In this document: positions 1-12,500 of the stretch, piece after piece
Position numbering within the stretch: the stretch's first letter is position 1
How the letters are laid out: each line of letters begins with the position of its first letter
Assembly: GCF_019320115.1 (NCBI RefSeq)
Contig: NC_089586.1
Coordinates: forward strand, 1,399,388 to 1,463,387
DNA: 64,000 nt
Reading direction: 5' to 3'
DNA from: Miscanthus floridulus
Lineage: Eukaryota > Streptophyta > Magnoliopsida > Poales > Poaceae
Program-made: the position numbers and the translations under genes
The notes under the pieces: model-generated
Databases searched by the model: none
Told to the model about the DNA's origin: nothing
The model's input: the letters and a program-made list of their open reading frames with translations, nothing else

Positions 1-1116
1 GTTAGACATGACGTGCTCGTTAGCCATGACTGATCTGCATGCAGTTTCATAGAGCATGACCCATAATTTAGGGTTCTCCTTGCCATCGTACTTCTGAAGT
101 TTTTCGAGCTTGAAGTTCTTGGGCCATATGACTTGGCGAAGGTGCGGAGTAAACTGCTTCAAACCTAGTGGGCCGTGGGCAGTATCATATTCCATACGGT
201 GATAGCTTTCGTGGGATGCACGATCGTTGGCTCTCTAGTTGATGTGATCGCGCAGATCATGTCCTCCGAGGTAATGGCGGAGATCGTTATTGCCATCACG
301 GTGATCTCGGTTGCCATCCAGATTAGCCCTGCGACTGTGGTTATCACGACGATTATCGCGGTTGTCTCAGCGGTTGTCATCCCAAATGTCGTGACGGTTG
401 TCCTCCCGACAGCGGTTGTCATCCCGACCACCATCATGGCCACCGTTTCTACCTTGACGATTGTCTGATGGGTCGTTGTTGCGCTAGCCACGTTGGTTGG
501 GTGGTTGTGAGCGACTTGAGTACTGGCGGCTGTGGCTTGACTCGACTGAGACGGATGGAGCCCAGGCTTGATTTATGATCTCTACGATCTGGGCCATAGT
601 AGCCGTCAGGTAAGCTTGTATATCGTCGCGAACTGCCTGGGTTTTTGGGGTATTGGGTAGCCATTGCATTGTCGCCATAGCAATGGCTATGTTGGCACTT
701 GGAGTCCTGAAGACATGTTTGTCCCCCACCCTATCGAAGACATTGTTGAGGTCACGAGGCTGGACCCTTATGCATCATGCCTCCTCTTCTGCTTCGGCTT
801 TGATTTGTCGATGATTAAACCGGTCAATATTGCGTGCTTCGCATGCAATCCTTTCTTGTTCTATTTCACCAACTGCTGGTGGTTCATCATTACTGACAAC
901 ATTGATCAAATCCCCTCGCCTTGGTGGGAAAGACAGGAATTGTGGGAACCCCGGGGCGTGGTCTGGGATATCCAGATCATATTCGACGCCTTCATCGTCA
1001 TGATGCTGGAGCTCGGTGTGGATGGAGGCATTAGATGCGATGCCAGACGAGGAGCTAGAGTCACCCTCTTGGACTATGTGGACGGATCCTTCTTGATAAT
1101 CCTTAATCTGGATCAT
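1..1116 (-). pseudogene. gag of Ty3/gypsy element, decayed
   Basis: The minus strand encodes a capsid-type gag: an acidic N-terminal part (775-1116), a middle part with Ser/Arg-rich sequence (484-729), a long Asp/Arg/Asn-rich low-complexity stretch (about 230-480), and a capsid start near 1-180 with GLKQFTPHLRQVIWP and KYDGKENPKLW, which match gags of plant Ty3/gypsy elements. In the frame of the 484-729 stretch there are stops at about 484 (TAG), 372 (TGA) and 234 (TAG). The gag is therefore broken here and continues off the left edge. The separate ORF at 1443-1706 is probably leader or N-terminal gag sequence. Confidence 0.65.
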
Positions 1117-1856
1117 GTTGATGAAGTTGCGTGGCTTCGGCCGAGGTCGATGTATAAAACACAGATCCGAGCGGTGTTGTATATTGTACGCGTAGTTGGA
1201 GGCAGTGTTTCGTAGGCCATAGGGCTAGGCCTGGTAGTTCTCCATTGAGGCTTCATGCTCAAAGAGCCAGAGACCCATCGTGGAGGCTGGCCGGCGATGA
1301 GCGAAGCACCCTTCAGGAGTAGATGTGACCACGAGATCTGTACTGAGTCGTGTAGGATGACTGGCCTGAGCTAGTCAGGTAGATCTGTTGTGGGTTGCGG
1401 TTACCTACTCATTAGGTTGACTTTGAATCAAACTTACCAGAGCTAGGGTTTCAGCAAGTTTGGTGCCGACCTGATCGATGGAGTCGAGCAGGTCGGTGTG
1501 TCGATCTGCTTCCCTTTGTAGTGAGGAAGCGGATGATGGGTTGTCGGCGTGGCTGAAGATGATGCGGGCGTGATCAGAGCCAGATGTACCATGGTTGGAT
1601 CCAGATCCACCATGGTCGGAGCCATATCCACCGTGGTCGGAGCCGTAGCCGATGCAGGTGAAGCAGCGGTCGACACAGATTGAATCCGCGCCTCCTCCAT
1701 GGTCATGGCGATGAAGTCGTCGGAGCCGGTGGTCCAGGTGATCTAACCGACGGTGAACGTGAGGCCGTTCGGTGTAGCCATGGAGCCAGGGATGATGACC
1801 ATCTTATTTGCTTAGAGAGCAGTACGCACATCCCCTACCTGGCGCGCCACTATCGA

Positions 1857-2320
1857 TGAAATATGGTCGGCAGTCTACCTAGGGGTATGCCTAAGGTAGT
1901 AGATTGTCGGCAGACAGATGCGCAAGCCACAAATAAGATGGTAACGCAAGACAGACACGAGGTTTTATCTAGGTTCAGCCACTAAGAAGGCGTAATACCT
2001 ACGTCCTGCGTCTAATTGTATTGCTGTATGTCAATGAGAGATGTTTTTTAGAGGGGTCCCCTACCTGCCTTATATAATCCGGGGGGCAGGGTTATAGATC
2101 TGGAAACTAATCCTAGCCAGTTACAATTGCCATAGGTGGCTGGATAAGGATTCATATTCTAACTGACCAGGATCTTGCTTGATCTCCAAATCTGCCTTGA
2201 CTCCTTGTGTGGGACTCCGAACAGGTTGGCCAGGCCATGCGTCGTCTTCTAGTGGACCGGACCCCTGATCCGGGCTAGCCCAAGCCTAGCCGTAAGGGTA
2301 TAGGGGTTAATACCCCCACA
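1857..2320 (-). repeat. 5' LTR of the minus-strand gypsy element
   Basis: Read on the minus strand the block begins TGTGGGGGTATTAACCCC at 2320 and ends CATATTTCA at 1857, giving TG...CA ends over 464 bp. A TATA box (TTATATAAG on the minus strand, about 2069-2079) lies where an LTR promoter is expected. Just downstream (1838-1850) is AGTGGCGCGCCAGG, in the position of a primer-binding site; the priming tRNA was not assigned. No second LTR copy is visible to confirm the limits. Confidence 0.65.
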
Positions 2321-5300
2321 GCATGCTTCATTTACTTTTCCTAGCACGGCATTTAGTGTACTCGCCATGCTTTGCAATTATGCATCGTCTTGTCTCTCGC
2401 CGTGGCTCTGCACTCCGACGCGTCGGTTTGCCTACGCTCCTGTCTTCTCTCCCTCGCTTGCGTTGTGTCTGATATTTTTAATAGGAGCACATGGCTCTAT
2501 CTGCCCATGCCCTACTGCTCCCTCTTCATGTGCTGCTTCTTATGCACGCCGTGATCGAGCTATCTCTGCTCTCTCTCACTCTCTTGGTCCCTGCCTCTGT
2601 GCCTACCTTGTTTGTCTCTGCCTGCTTTGTTTGTTTCTGTCTAACTTTGCTGAGCCTCGCGCTGCTTTCCCCTCCCTCTGTTTCTCTACTTGACACCACC
2701 GAGTAGCCACTGCCTCCGTTGTCCCATCGAACTAATGACCTTGTCGTGATGCTGCTGCTCTCCCTATCGCTGTGTATGCGGGTTTGTTTGTTTGACACCA
2801 CTGATGGAGTTGGTATTAATTGCTCTTGCCATGCTACCCTACCCTGTCTGCCCTAGTCTCCACTTGCTTAGCCAAGCTGAGCATCCACCAGGGTTGTGCC
2901 CACCGTCGCTGTGCCTCCCTCCCTGCTCTACTGCCGCCGTTGCTGCCTCATTCACTCGTGCTTCCTTCTTTTCTCCCGCACCCTGCAGCGCCACCATGGC
3001 CAAGTCATCCGTCGCCTAGCCCCTCACGGGCGAGTGTGAACACCCACATTTACCCAACGCCATGCTCAGGCGAGCCGGTCATGGCCGCGCACCTACCTGC
3101 ATCATTCGCCTCCGCTGCTGCGCCCTGCAGCGTGGTCCTACGCATGCCATGCCCACCGCTGTTGGTGCCCCTCATGAGCGCTCCTCCTCCTCGCAACCAG
3201 TGGCTCCCCCCATGCCCCACGCGCCAGCGCCCCCGCCCCCGCCACTGTTCTGCTGCTCATAGCCACCTCGCGCTGAGCCTGCACCTCCGTCAAGCTCCAT
3301 GCCGTGGCCAACACGGCTCGCGCGGGCTTTGGTGCCCCTCCCCTGAGGGTTCCCGTTGTCGCCGTGCCTTCTCTGGCCGAGATTGATCGCCGGCCGGTGC
3401 TCTCCTATCCGTGCTCTGCTTTGGAGGAGGAGGTGAGGACATAAATATGTAAATAGAAAATTTTTCTAGGGTGTTAGATGCGAAAACTGTGACTCACGTT
3501 AATAGTGTTAAATAGTGTAGAGTACTATGGGTGGATTAAGTAAAAGTACAGAGGCCTCAGTACAAATTGGCACCACCGCCGCTAGGCTTCCCATCGTGGG
3601 CTGGCCTACTTGCACTGGGCCGCCCACGCCGTTGTCGCGCGTCCTGCCGTTGCTGGGCCGCTGCCCGCGGCCTGCTCTCTACCCGCGCCTAGGCCGAATA
3701 CGCGCGCTGTGCGCCTAGGCCACGTGTCCGCGTGGGGCGACCATTCCGGCTGCTGGGCCGCCATGCCGTGTTGGGCCACGCGCGTGCCTGCGGGCCAAGC
3801 TTGGCCACCTTGGCCTTTTCTTGTTGTGTTGTTTTGGTTTTGTTAATTCAGTGCCTTTCAAAAATTGAAAATAAAGTGTAGAAAAATCATAAAAATGTTA
3901 AACTAGTTTTGTTGAGTTCCTAAAATCATGATCTATGTAATAGTGTATTTTGTTCACATAGGTTCGGTATGTTTTTAGGATTTCTATAATTATTTTAACA
4001 TGCTTAATATTGTTAAAAGGTGAACTGGTAGGAATTTCTGTGATAAATCGGTGATAGTGTTGACTTTGAGAATTTTACAGTAAATTACTAATATTATTAG
4101 CTGCCCACTGTAATTTTTGTAGCTCTAGAATAATTAGTTTGCTAGATAGATAATGATGCCCTATTTCGAATAAAGATTAAATTGATAGAATGAGATAAAG
4201 AAACAACTTGGGTTTGTATAACTAAAACACTTGTTGGGAAATGGCACCTTTCTCGATGATGTTGATACGTAGATTAGTACGTTAGTCGTTAGATCTAGCT
4301 TGTTAACTTGAAAGGTGTAAATCGTATTTTATGAGTCACGGTTGCAGTTGATTAATTACGGCATCGCATTGCATCGCATTGCATATCATAATAGGGACGT
4401 CGGTGGATCACGGAGTCATCGGGAGTTGCTGGAGAAATGGTACTTTTGGAGATCGTGTCGCCATGATGGAAAGCTAACTTCTGATTAAATCTTACCCAGG
4501 CAAGCCCCGGTGCATAACCCCTATTTTTCTGCACTTTAAATTATATTTGTGCATTAAATTTTAAGGAGTTGAATGAAACCCACTTGCATATATATCTTTA
4601 TCCTATGAGTCTTACTAGTTTGACAGGATCATGTAGATTGCTATGCTACAGGACTCCGATAGAAGTCGACTGATTGCCTGTCACTCGCGAGAGATAGGAA
4701 ATATATTACTATATTATTATCACTTGGAAAATATAAATGGTGGAAAGGAAAATGGTGACCAAGTAGGGATACGGTTTGGGTATTGGTGGGTGTAAGAGGT
4801 TGTGTCCTACGGCTATGAGGCATAGCTTGGTTACACTGCTTTCCCTGTCTATGTTGGTTAAGGACTGGCCATTGCATTAGACGATAGGCAAGTCACAAAC
4901 TTATTATCCTGAGCACATACTTGGGTATGGGCGCTTGAAAGACTTGTTACTCTCTTATCATGGGTTCCGGCTCTTTCCAGACCGATTGTCATGGTGGTTT
5001 TTGGGTTAGGAGGTCCTTGCACCGCACTGAGTTCGGGACTCAGGGGCGGGGGCTTGGAGTCCCAGTTTGGACGGGGACCTGGACCCAATGATAGGAGGGT
5101 AGTAGATTGGTCCTGATTGTGCCTAGGGTACAAGTGGGGCGTGTGTTTTTGGGGTATCCAGCTGGGGGCATTGATTCGCAAATCGCCGACATTTCGGTAC
5201 GACTTGTCTAAACTCTAGCATCGTAGTAAGAACAGGAAGATGACAGATGGAAAAAGGAAATCTGATTGCTTACCATCTACTTGAAAGTAGCACATGTGCT

Positions 5301-6013
5301 TACATAGAATGGTTAGTTAATGAACTAATGCACTGCTAATAAAAATCAAATATAAGGACACACTTTTAGTATTGTTCCTGCAGATGCAATAAACCCACAA
5401 GCTAGATAGCCTTGCATATTCTTGGAGTCTTTTCTTTCCTCCTGTCGGGTAAGTCTTGCTGAGTATAATTGAGTACTTAGAGTTTTATTTACCCCTATTG
5501 CAGGTAATAGGTGGATGCTAGAGCTGACCTTGTGTGTGGATTCCTCCTGGTGGGCTTAGAGAGGATTCCTTTACGCTGCGATCATAGTCTTTATTTATAA
5601 CTCTCACTAAATATTTTTATAACTTAAAGTTTTATAATCTGTTATCATAGTTTATATATCAATACTTCACCATATCATGAGTAGATGTTTATTTCCGCTG
5701 TAACTCTGTTCACATGTTTATATTCCGCTATTAAATTAAATTGTTCATTACTTTGATAATATGATTACATTCCATTGTTATAACAATAAATATTATACTC
5801 TGATGTTGTATTAAAAGTGATGTAAGAAATGGTTAAGAATGTTGTAAGCTTTATTCTCTCATTTGTGATCCTGATGGAAAAATATAGATTTTCGGGTTCT
5901 CCCTTGGGGTGTGCCCGATGAAACTATATAATTTGGTGTTCTCCCTTAAGTGCTTAGTGTTTAATGGAAGATAAGTACTCCTAAGAGGCATTAGATTAGG
6001 TGGTTCTGTAACA
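2321..6013 (+). repeat. Tekay-like gypsy LTR (solo or 3' LTR), 5' end not seen
   Basis: The 3' part (about 4505-6013) is the reverse complement of sequence found again at 45307-46850 and 54046-55600, so this is an LTR of a related family in the opposite orientation. It ends GGTTCTGTAACA at 6013, followed by AGCCG as a possible target duplication. No primer-binding site follows, so it is not a 5' LTR. Bases 2326-3840 are GC- and CT-rich without a recognisable protein, as in the corresponding half of other LTRs of this type. Its start is probably hidden left of the gypsy element at 1-2320; that part is inference. Confidence 0.6.
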
Positions 6014-7400
6014 AGCCGGTTCTAGGACCTCTTCACCTTGGCAAGAAGCCGCTCCTCCCGGTCCTTGATCCTGAGGACGTCGTTCTTGATCTGTACCTCG
6101 CTGCCGCGCTCATCCAACTAGCCAATGCTGATGATGCTTGAACATAGTTGCGGGATATAATATACATCCGTCAGCACATGGTGCTCACCGTTCTGGCACC
6201 TAAAGATGATGGTGCCATGTCCTCAGATCGCCACCCTTGAGCCATCACCGAACTTCACCATGTCAGTCACGTTGCCGTCGAGCTCAGAGAAGGCTTCCTT
6301 GGAGCCCGTCATGTGGTTGCTGGTGCTAGAGTCTAGGTACCACCGCTGCTCCTGCTCACCGCCCACACGTCCGAGGTGGACTTGGGCGCGCGGTTCATCG
6401 AGGTTGACAACCTTCAGAGCCTTGCTGTGCCCTTCCATCACCATCACCTCTCCCTTCTCCTTGGCCTCAACGTCGTGCAGTGCACAAAACATCGCCATCA
6501 GGAGAGTGGCCTCATCATCCTCATCAGCCTACGTTAAATGAGCCTCAGCCCTCTTCTCCTGCTTATGATTTGGGCACTCCTTTGCCCAATGGCCTGTCTT
6601 TCCGTAGCGTCAACATGCGTTGGAGTCGACCTTCTTCTTCTTCTCTGAAGAAGCCTTGCCACAGCGCTTGCTATTGCCACCGTGGCTGGAGGAGGCTTCC
6701 CTGGACTTCTTTCGGGTAGCCCACTCCTCCTCTATCAGCAGCAGCTTGTCGTTGTTCGTCGTTGTTGTGGCCTGCTCCATACGCTCGTCCACCGTCCGCA
6801 AATGGCATGTCACATCCTCAATGGTGAGGATGCACAAGTCCAGCATCATCTCTATGGAGAGAGTGATCTGGATGTACTTCACCGGCATGGAGTGGAGGTA
6901 CTTAGAGAGCGCCTCTTCTTCGTCAATGGTGACGTCATGGCTCCTCAGCTTGCTGATGAGCGACTATAGGCGGAGGGAGAAGTCCTCCACTGACTCACCA
7001 TCCATGAACTTGAGGTTGGCGTACTCCTACTTCAGCAGCTGGGCCATCGCCTTCTTTGCATGGTCGAAGTCGACGCGCATCGCTGCGATGGCCTCCCACG
7101 CCTTCTTAGCAGAGTTCTCTGCCCCCAATGGCTCCCTGTACTCTGCTGGTACAACAGCGAAGATAGCCTCCAACGCTGATATATCGTCTTCTTCATTGTC
7201 GGTGCCCTTGTCAATGGCATTCTAGAGCCATCAGGCTCTGAGCTTGACCTTCATGGTCACCGTTCACTCGCCATAGTTGGTGCGAGTCAATGTTGGTCAA
7301 CTAGTGCCGTGACCTCCCGCACCGTGCGCACGACGACCTCCTGTCGTGGCTGGGTAGACACAGCAGCGTCGCTGCTCTCGCCCATCTCTAAACCGGCCGT
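6014..7400 (-). pseudogene. Ty1/copia gag-protease, truncated and stop-ridden
   Basis: Read leftward from about 7240, the minus strand gives a copia gag. It has the core with FMDGESVEDF and LRSHDVTIDEEEAL (about 6920-7020), a zinc knuckle CX2CX4HX4C in decayed form (RYGKTGHWAKEC near 6580-6610; the first Cys is present but followed by a stop), and the aspartic protease start WYLDSSTSNHMTG (about 6310-6350). It then runs on towards the GAG-pre-integrase region (VYYIPQLCSSI near 6150). Several in-frame stops occur, mostly TAG at sites expected to be Gln. It is cut at 6013 by the Tekay-like LTR, so RT and RNase H are missing. The best open pieces are 6610-6888 and 6223-6498. Confidence 0.8.
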
Positions 7401-7437
7401 CATCGCCAGCGGTTAGTCTGGCCACGGCACTTGTATG

Positions 7438-7449
7438 GCTTCGATACCA
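7438..7449 (-). other. Copia primer-binding site
   Basis: On the minus strand this reads TGGTATCGAAGC, close to the TGGTATCAGAGC that pairs with plant initiator tRNA-Met. It lies two bases after the presumed LTR end, as expected for a copia element. Confidence 0.6.
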
Positions 7450-7451
7450 CT

Positions 7452-7850
7452 TGTTGGGCCCGGGATCTCCCGCATGGGTGAGCCGACCGCTCACCGGCGT
7501 TCCCGCTCACTATGGCTAGAGGTAGAAGAAGGGAGGAAGAACAGAGTGTGCACACACATAGCACAAGCACAAGCTTTGGCCAGAGCTCTATAGAGGAGAT
7601 GACAAAACTGAACTCGCTCACTTCACTGAGTTACGGTTGGAAGCTATATACAACTCTACCCATCTAATCCTAATACACAAACATGTTAGGCTGCCATGTT
7701 GCTACAGTGACTAGATATGACAGCAGGGCTGACTTTGGCACCTGCCCCTGCTGTGGCTACAGTGTGGTAGAGGAGCCTTTCAGCGCCTGCCCCTGTCGTG
7801 CGTACAGAGGGAGAGCAGCAGATTACTTTACAATGGGAGACAGGACATAA
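7452..7850 (-). repeat. 5' LTR of the truncated copia element (outer end approximate)
   Basis: The inner end is set by the CCAACA dinucleotide pattern next to the primer-binding site. A TATA-like motif (TATATAGC on the minus strand, about 7646-7653) lies upstream within it. I could not fix the outer boundary; 7850 is an estimate. Confidence 0.45.
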
Positions 7851-8474
7851 TGAGAATGCACTAGCTCGGTCACCATCCTTTATCCTTTACCACGGTCCAT
7901 GGCAGCAATTCCTTCCTTTCTCACGAGCTCCTTCCTTTATCGCTTGGCGCTGATCGCGGGTGAGGTAGCCGTGGCTCGGGCCATCATGCGCCACGCTGAT
8001 TACGGGCGTGGGGTCGCGGCATGGGGGTGTGTGAAGCCTGGCTTCACCACCAAAACACTTAGGCCATCTGATCGTAGCGAAGTTTCATGAGAATAGATCT
8101 CAGCCATTTATTTCTAAAAGACAAGATTTTCTAGTCGCACGAAGTGGGATAGATATAGCAAAAACCATCTGTGGGGGACAAATTCCTAGGTTGATCGAGT
8201 GTAATTTTGATTGGTCCCTTATAGTAGAGATAATGATACAGTATAAGTAAATACAAGGCTGTCCGGATATGCCATGACCCACCTAGCATACCCCGTTGAT
8301 CCGCTCCTGCTTAGCCGTATACACAAGATTGAACTAGCACTCGCGTTTTCTATACTGTGGGGTGAAGGTTGTGGTACCGATACCGCAATGTGCGGTCCCA
8401 AACACGCCCAACAGATGTTAAGAGCTAATGGCATGAAAATTTTGATAGGATACAGCTAGGACAAAAATGCCTTA
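7851..8474. other. Intergenic stretch, nothing recognised
   Basis: Short chance ORFs only. No repeat ends, splice-linked exons or RNA genes were recognised. The left half may still be copia LTR. Confidence 0.4.
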
Positions 8475-8752
8475 TTTTTTTTATCGGGTACAACTTGAAC
8501 GCACATAATCCACACACTCCACACCCACATATACACGTGCGTGTCCGTCCACACGCAAAGAAGAAATTAGGAGGCTCTCTAGCCTCCAGTGCGCGAAAAA
8601 TACGCAATACCACCGAACGCACACGCGTGCGTGTAACCTAAATTTTCTAGAAAAATTCTAGAAAAAGGTGTGACATCAACATCAAGGTATGAACTCTGGT
8701 GGGTAGCGTCCTACTGGACTAACCTACCACTGGACCACAGGCCCATTCGCCT
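8475..8752 (-). mobile_element. tRNA-derived SINE
   Basis: On the minus strand the element starts with a tRNA-like head: A box TGGTCCAGTGG (about 8730-8740) and a degenerate B box GTTCATACC (about 8695-8705). It then runs through a tRNA-unrelated body to an A-tail, seen as a T-run on the plus strand at 8475. It is flanked by a perfect 12-bp direct repeat AAAAATGCCTTA (8463-8474 and 8753-8764), the target duplication. It resembles the Au/Poaceae SINE class, but the family was not checked. Confidence 0.8.
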
Positions 8753-8764
8753 AAAAATGCCTTA

Positions 8765-9508
8765 ACATAATTTGTGAAACTCTAGCTCATCCACTAAAAA
8801 TAAATAGTGGCATCGGTGTATCGGGTCGCATATTTGAAAACTATAATTTTTTAGGGGAAAGTGAAAGTTTGCCAATTGTGAGGCTGAGTGTAAAAGAACA
8901 ATTGCGTTGCATGATTTTTGTGGTCTTATTTTCAAGTCAAATCAACGTCAGCCTATTGCCGTCTACGTAAAAGTACGTCAACTAATCATTTAATGCATCT
9001 TTGACCTAAGAGAGGTGAAACAATAACACAAATTCAGTGTGACAACAATTAGTATTTATTGGACTAAATTAACTGGCCCTGTATAGGCCGATAGGGCATC
9101 TATCCTATCCGAATCTCCTAATCATACAAATCCACGACCTCCACATCAACTTAAAAATATTTTTGCATTTGCCTTGTAATCATACAAGCACAGGAACAGA
9201 GAACAAAAGTTACAGGGACACAGAGAATTCAAAATTTAGGCACAAATCAGGATCTCCCCCTTTTCTCAAAAAATATAAAAATATTCAAAGACCCTGACAG
9301 TCAACAAAGTGAGGTTAGATAATGCAACATGAGGCTAAATTATGACAATATCTGCATTATACCTTCATTATCATTTCCCTGGTAAGTACACCATCATTTT
9401 GTAATTAATAAGACAAAAAGAATAAACATCCAGCATCCACCGGCGGGTCATGAGCACCCAGAGATGAGCCCAAAATTAATCCGGTATGCAGGAACCAACA
9501 TGGAGATC
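8765..9508. other. Downstream flank of the HIG1 gene
   Basis: AT-rich sequence with no convincing ORF. The right part should hold the 3' UTR and polyadenylation signals of the minus-strand HIG1 gene ending at 9509; no single signal could be chosen with confidence. Confidence 0.4.
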
Positions 9509-12500
9509 TTAATCTTTATGCGAATGGGCTAGGTATTGGCTTGTGTATTTGTCCACCTTTGGCCCAGAAGAACCATACTTGTTGTCATAGTACTCCACGC
9601 ATGCAGAACCAATTAATGCAGCTAGGGTTAGAGCCTGCGCATGCAACCTGCAAAAATCAACAGTATATTAGCATAATTGAATCCAGTTAGAACTAAAATT
9701 TACTAAAAAAGCTGCCATTTCTATACTCCACAATACATGAAATGGCTATGTCCTAAGGGCAGCAATGGGCGCTATGGGTGTTCATCCAGGGTTTGGATGG
9801 TTTCCCACTCAAGGCAACAGTTATCTAAAAAACAAATACTCCCTCCATCCACAAAAGGATACAACTATGGGATTAGTCAAACTAGCTTAACTTTGACCAA
9901 GTTTATAGTGAATAGTCTCTAACTAGGTCTACAACGAAAATATATTTCATATTAATTTAATGGTACTTCTTTTGTGTCATATACATTAGTACTTTTTTAT
10001 ACAATTAGGTCAAACTTCAAATCGTTTGACTCCTCGAAAAGTGTTTGTGGACGGAGAGAGTAGCACGCAAACTTGCTGTTGGATGCTTGTACCAAATTTA
10101 CATGCAAACTATCTTTTTAAAATCCTCAACACGTTCTAAACAGCTCTATTGAGCACAGTGACAGGTAAGAAGTGCCAATGAAGAAAGCGCAATGAATTAC
10201 ATCACATGTGCACTAAAAAGGAGCCTAAGAGGCAAATAAATAGCGAAAGATGACACGTGTTACATGAACATATGAAGAGCTAAGACCCAAACACAAGTAT
10301 CAAAATGAAGAGAAAGCTTCTAAAGAATCCATATTCTATCCAAAAAAATATCTATGATTATTTAAATATCCTTTTTGCATACTGCATTGAGGTGAAGATT
10401 GCTGCCCTTTTTCAAGAGCCATGGTGAAAGAAGAAAGTTTATCAAGGATTTCATCTTTCCTATGCAGTTCTGTGCATCAACAGACTACAATTGTGGTAAC
10501 TAAGTTTGCAAAGTTGGAAAAACATTGAATATCCACATATTAGAAATTAAATTTGGTATTCTGGTCCACTAATTTCATCACCGGAGCCCTAAAAAAATTG
10601 CCAAAAACTGGGGCCATCAATATAGTGGCAGTATGGTTTGGTCACATATGGCACAAAAACGAGCAAGGTCTGCCTAATGTTGGCAGCATGCTGAAGGTAT
10701 TAGGAAGTAGAGAGAGATCAAACATGTGCTGAGTTTGGTGATGTGACCATTTTCGGCAGTTCGGCATGGCCACAGTGCGCGTACAGACAAAGTGCCAAAC
10801 AAATTAACAATTAGGATTGGCAGCTAAAGAGTGCAATTTCATAGGTAAAGAATATTCGAACCTAAAATAGGACACTCATTTTCATGGATTGGATGGCGCT
10901 ATTTGCTGAGATTCTTTCTAGCTGGGTGGTCGACGAGCATAAGCAAATGCATTGAGGTGCGCAAATAAACAGACAGAGCTTGATACTCTTCCAACTTTAC
11001 TAGTGACAAGAGGCTGCCTAGACTACCCCTTATACAGCCTGCACTTGTATATCAAGCAAAATCGACAGCTTGGGCGACCACGGCTCGACTACGAGCAAAC
11101 TAGCAAGAACCTAATAAATTACTAAGAACAGAAAGGAACACATAAAGTCTGTATACCTAACAAAATAAGTGGATCATCAAGTGCAAGTGCACAACAACTA
11201 ATAAACTGAGTTTAACTTCCATCCAGAATGATCTGGAGGAGTTAAACTGCTCCTTGAACGAAATAACATAATGCTATCAGTCTGACACCCAAACCTGAAC
11301 ATAAATTGTGAAACTAAATCTTTCACAGAATAAACAATTGTGCAGCCTTATAAACCCCATGCACTGCAATTATGCCGAACACCACCTACTTTAGAATCAC
11401 TTGGAAACAATTACTCCCTCTGTCCCTAAAAAAGAGTCATTCTCGCTTCCCAAAAAGTCAACTTTTCACTTTGACCAAATATATTAAACAAAATATTAAT
11501 ATTTATGGTACATAATTAGTATCATTAGGTAGATCGTTGAATATACTTTCATAATAAACTTATTTAGAGATATAAATGTTACACGCATTTTCTACAAAGC
11601 TAGTCAAGGTTGAGAAAGTTTGACCAGCACGTTTCCTATAGCGACTCTTTTTTAGGGACGGAGGAAGTACAACAACAACAACAAAAATAGTAATTTTTCC
11701 GCAGTCAGTAAGAAAATTCCAAAATTTGCCTGATCGCTATCCTTTCCCTCTGATGTTACCAACTGTGGCTGATATGTTAGCAATTACTAAGTTAATTTCC
11801 ATAAACTCACATAAGGGAAGTCTGCCCAAGCTTCATATAGATATAGATAAAATCTAAGTTGACTGGGTCAGTTCATAATTCACATTTAGCTCCTTGGCGT
11901 TTCAGGAAACAATCATTCACACATATGAAAAATCAACCTTTTTTTGCTGTGGTAGTTGTAGCATTTAGAAACCATATTTTGCTAAGAAATGGTCAAAACC
12001 AGTTAGTTAATTGCATCTTCATCAAGAAAAAAAAGAATCGAATGTGGTATCTTGCCTATGATAGACAAGGCTGCCTACACTGTAATGATAAACTTAGTGA
12101 AACTAAATGGGAAATGAAGCAAACCTTGCGTGGATGATCTTGACGCTAGTCTTCATATTGGGCCGCGACCAGTTGTAGGCGATCGAACTGCTGATCCCAC
12201 CTAGCCAGAGGCAACCTTTTCTAAAAAAAAAAAAAAAAAAAAAACATCGCGACAATCAGATCACTTTGCATCCAGCAGGAGGAATAATCTAAAATACTGC
12301 TTTTCCCCAAAATTACTCTCATAAATTCGTGATAGATTTTCACAGTACAGATTTCGAAACTCCGTTACTAACATACAAAGCAGATGTATATAAGAAAGAA
12401 ACTGCAGGGACTTCGGATACATCAGAAACCAACGCCGAATAACTAGATCCGGGCGAAGAAAACGAATCCGTGGGATAACTGACGAGGCATACCTACGGCT

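Larger units (their letters stand above)
1..2320 (-). mobile_element. Ty3/gypsy LTR retrotransposon, 5' part, cut by window edge
   Basis: The element reads leftward. Its 5' LTR is at 1857-2320, a leader with a Thr/Pro-rich ORF (1443-1706) follows, and the gag lies between about 1116 and the window edge. The 5 bp outside the LTR (2321-2325, GCATG) would be one half of the target duplication; the other half is off-window. The short LTR and the gag type suggest a Tat-like lineage, but with no pol in view this is inference. It probably sits inside the Tekay-like LTR described at 2321-6013. Confidence 0.75.

Noticed and set aside
2367..3386. Ser/Pro/Cys-rich ORFs on the plus strand
   Set aside because: CT-rich low complexity in several frames at once, probably LTR sequence; no domain or splice support.
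12222..12243. Run of A on the plus strand next to HIG1 exon 2
   Set aside because: It is the polypyrimidine tract region of HIG1 intron 1 on the minus strand, not a retroposon tail.
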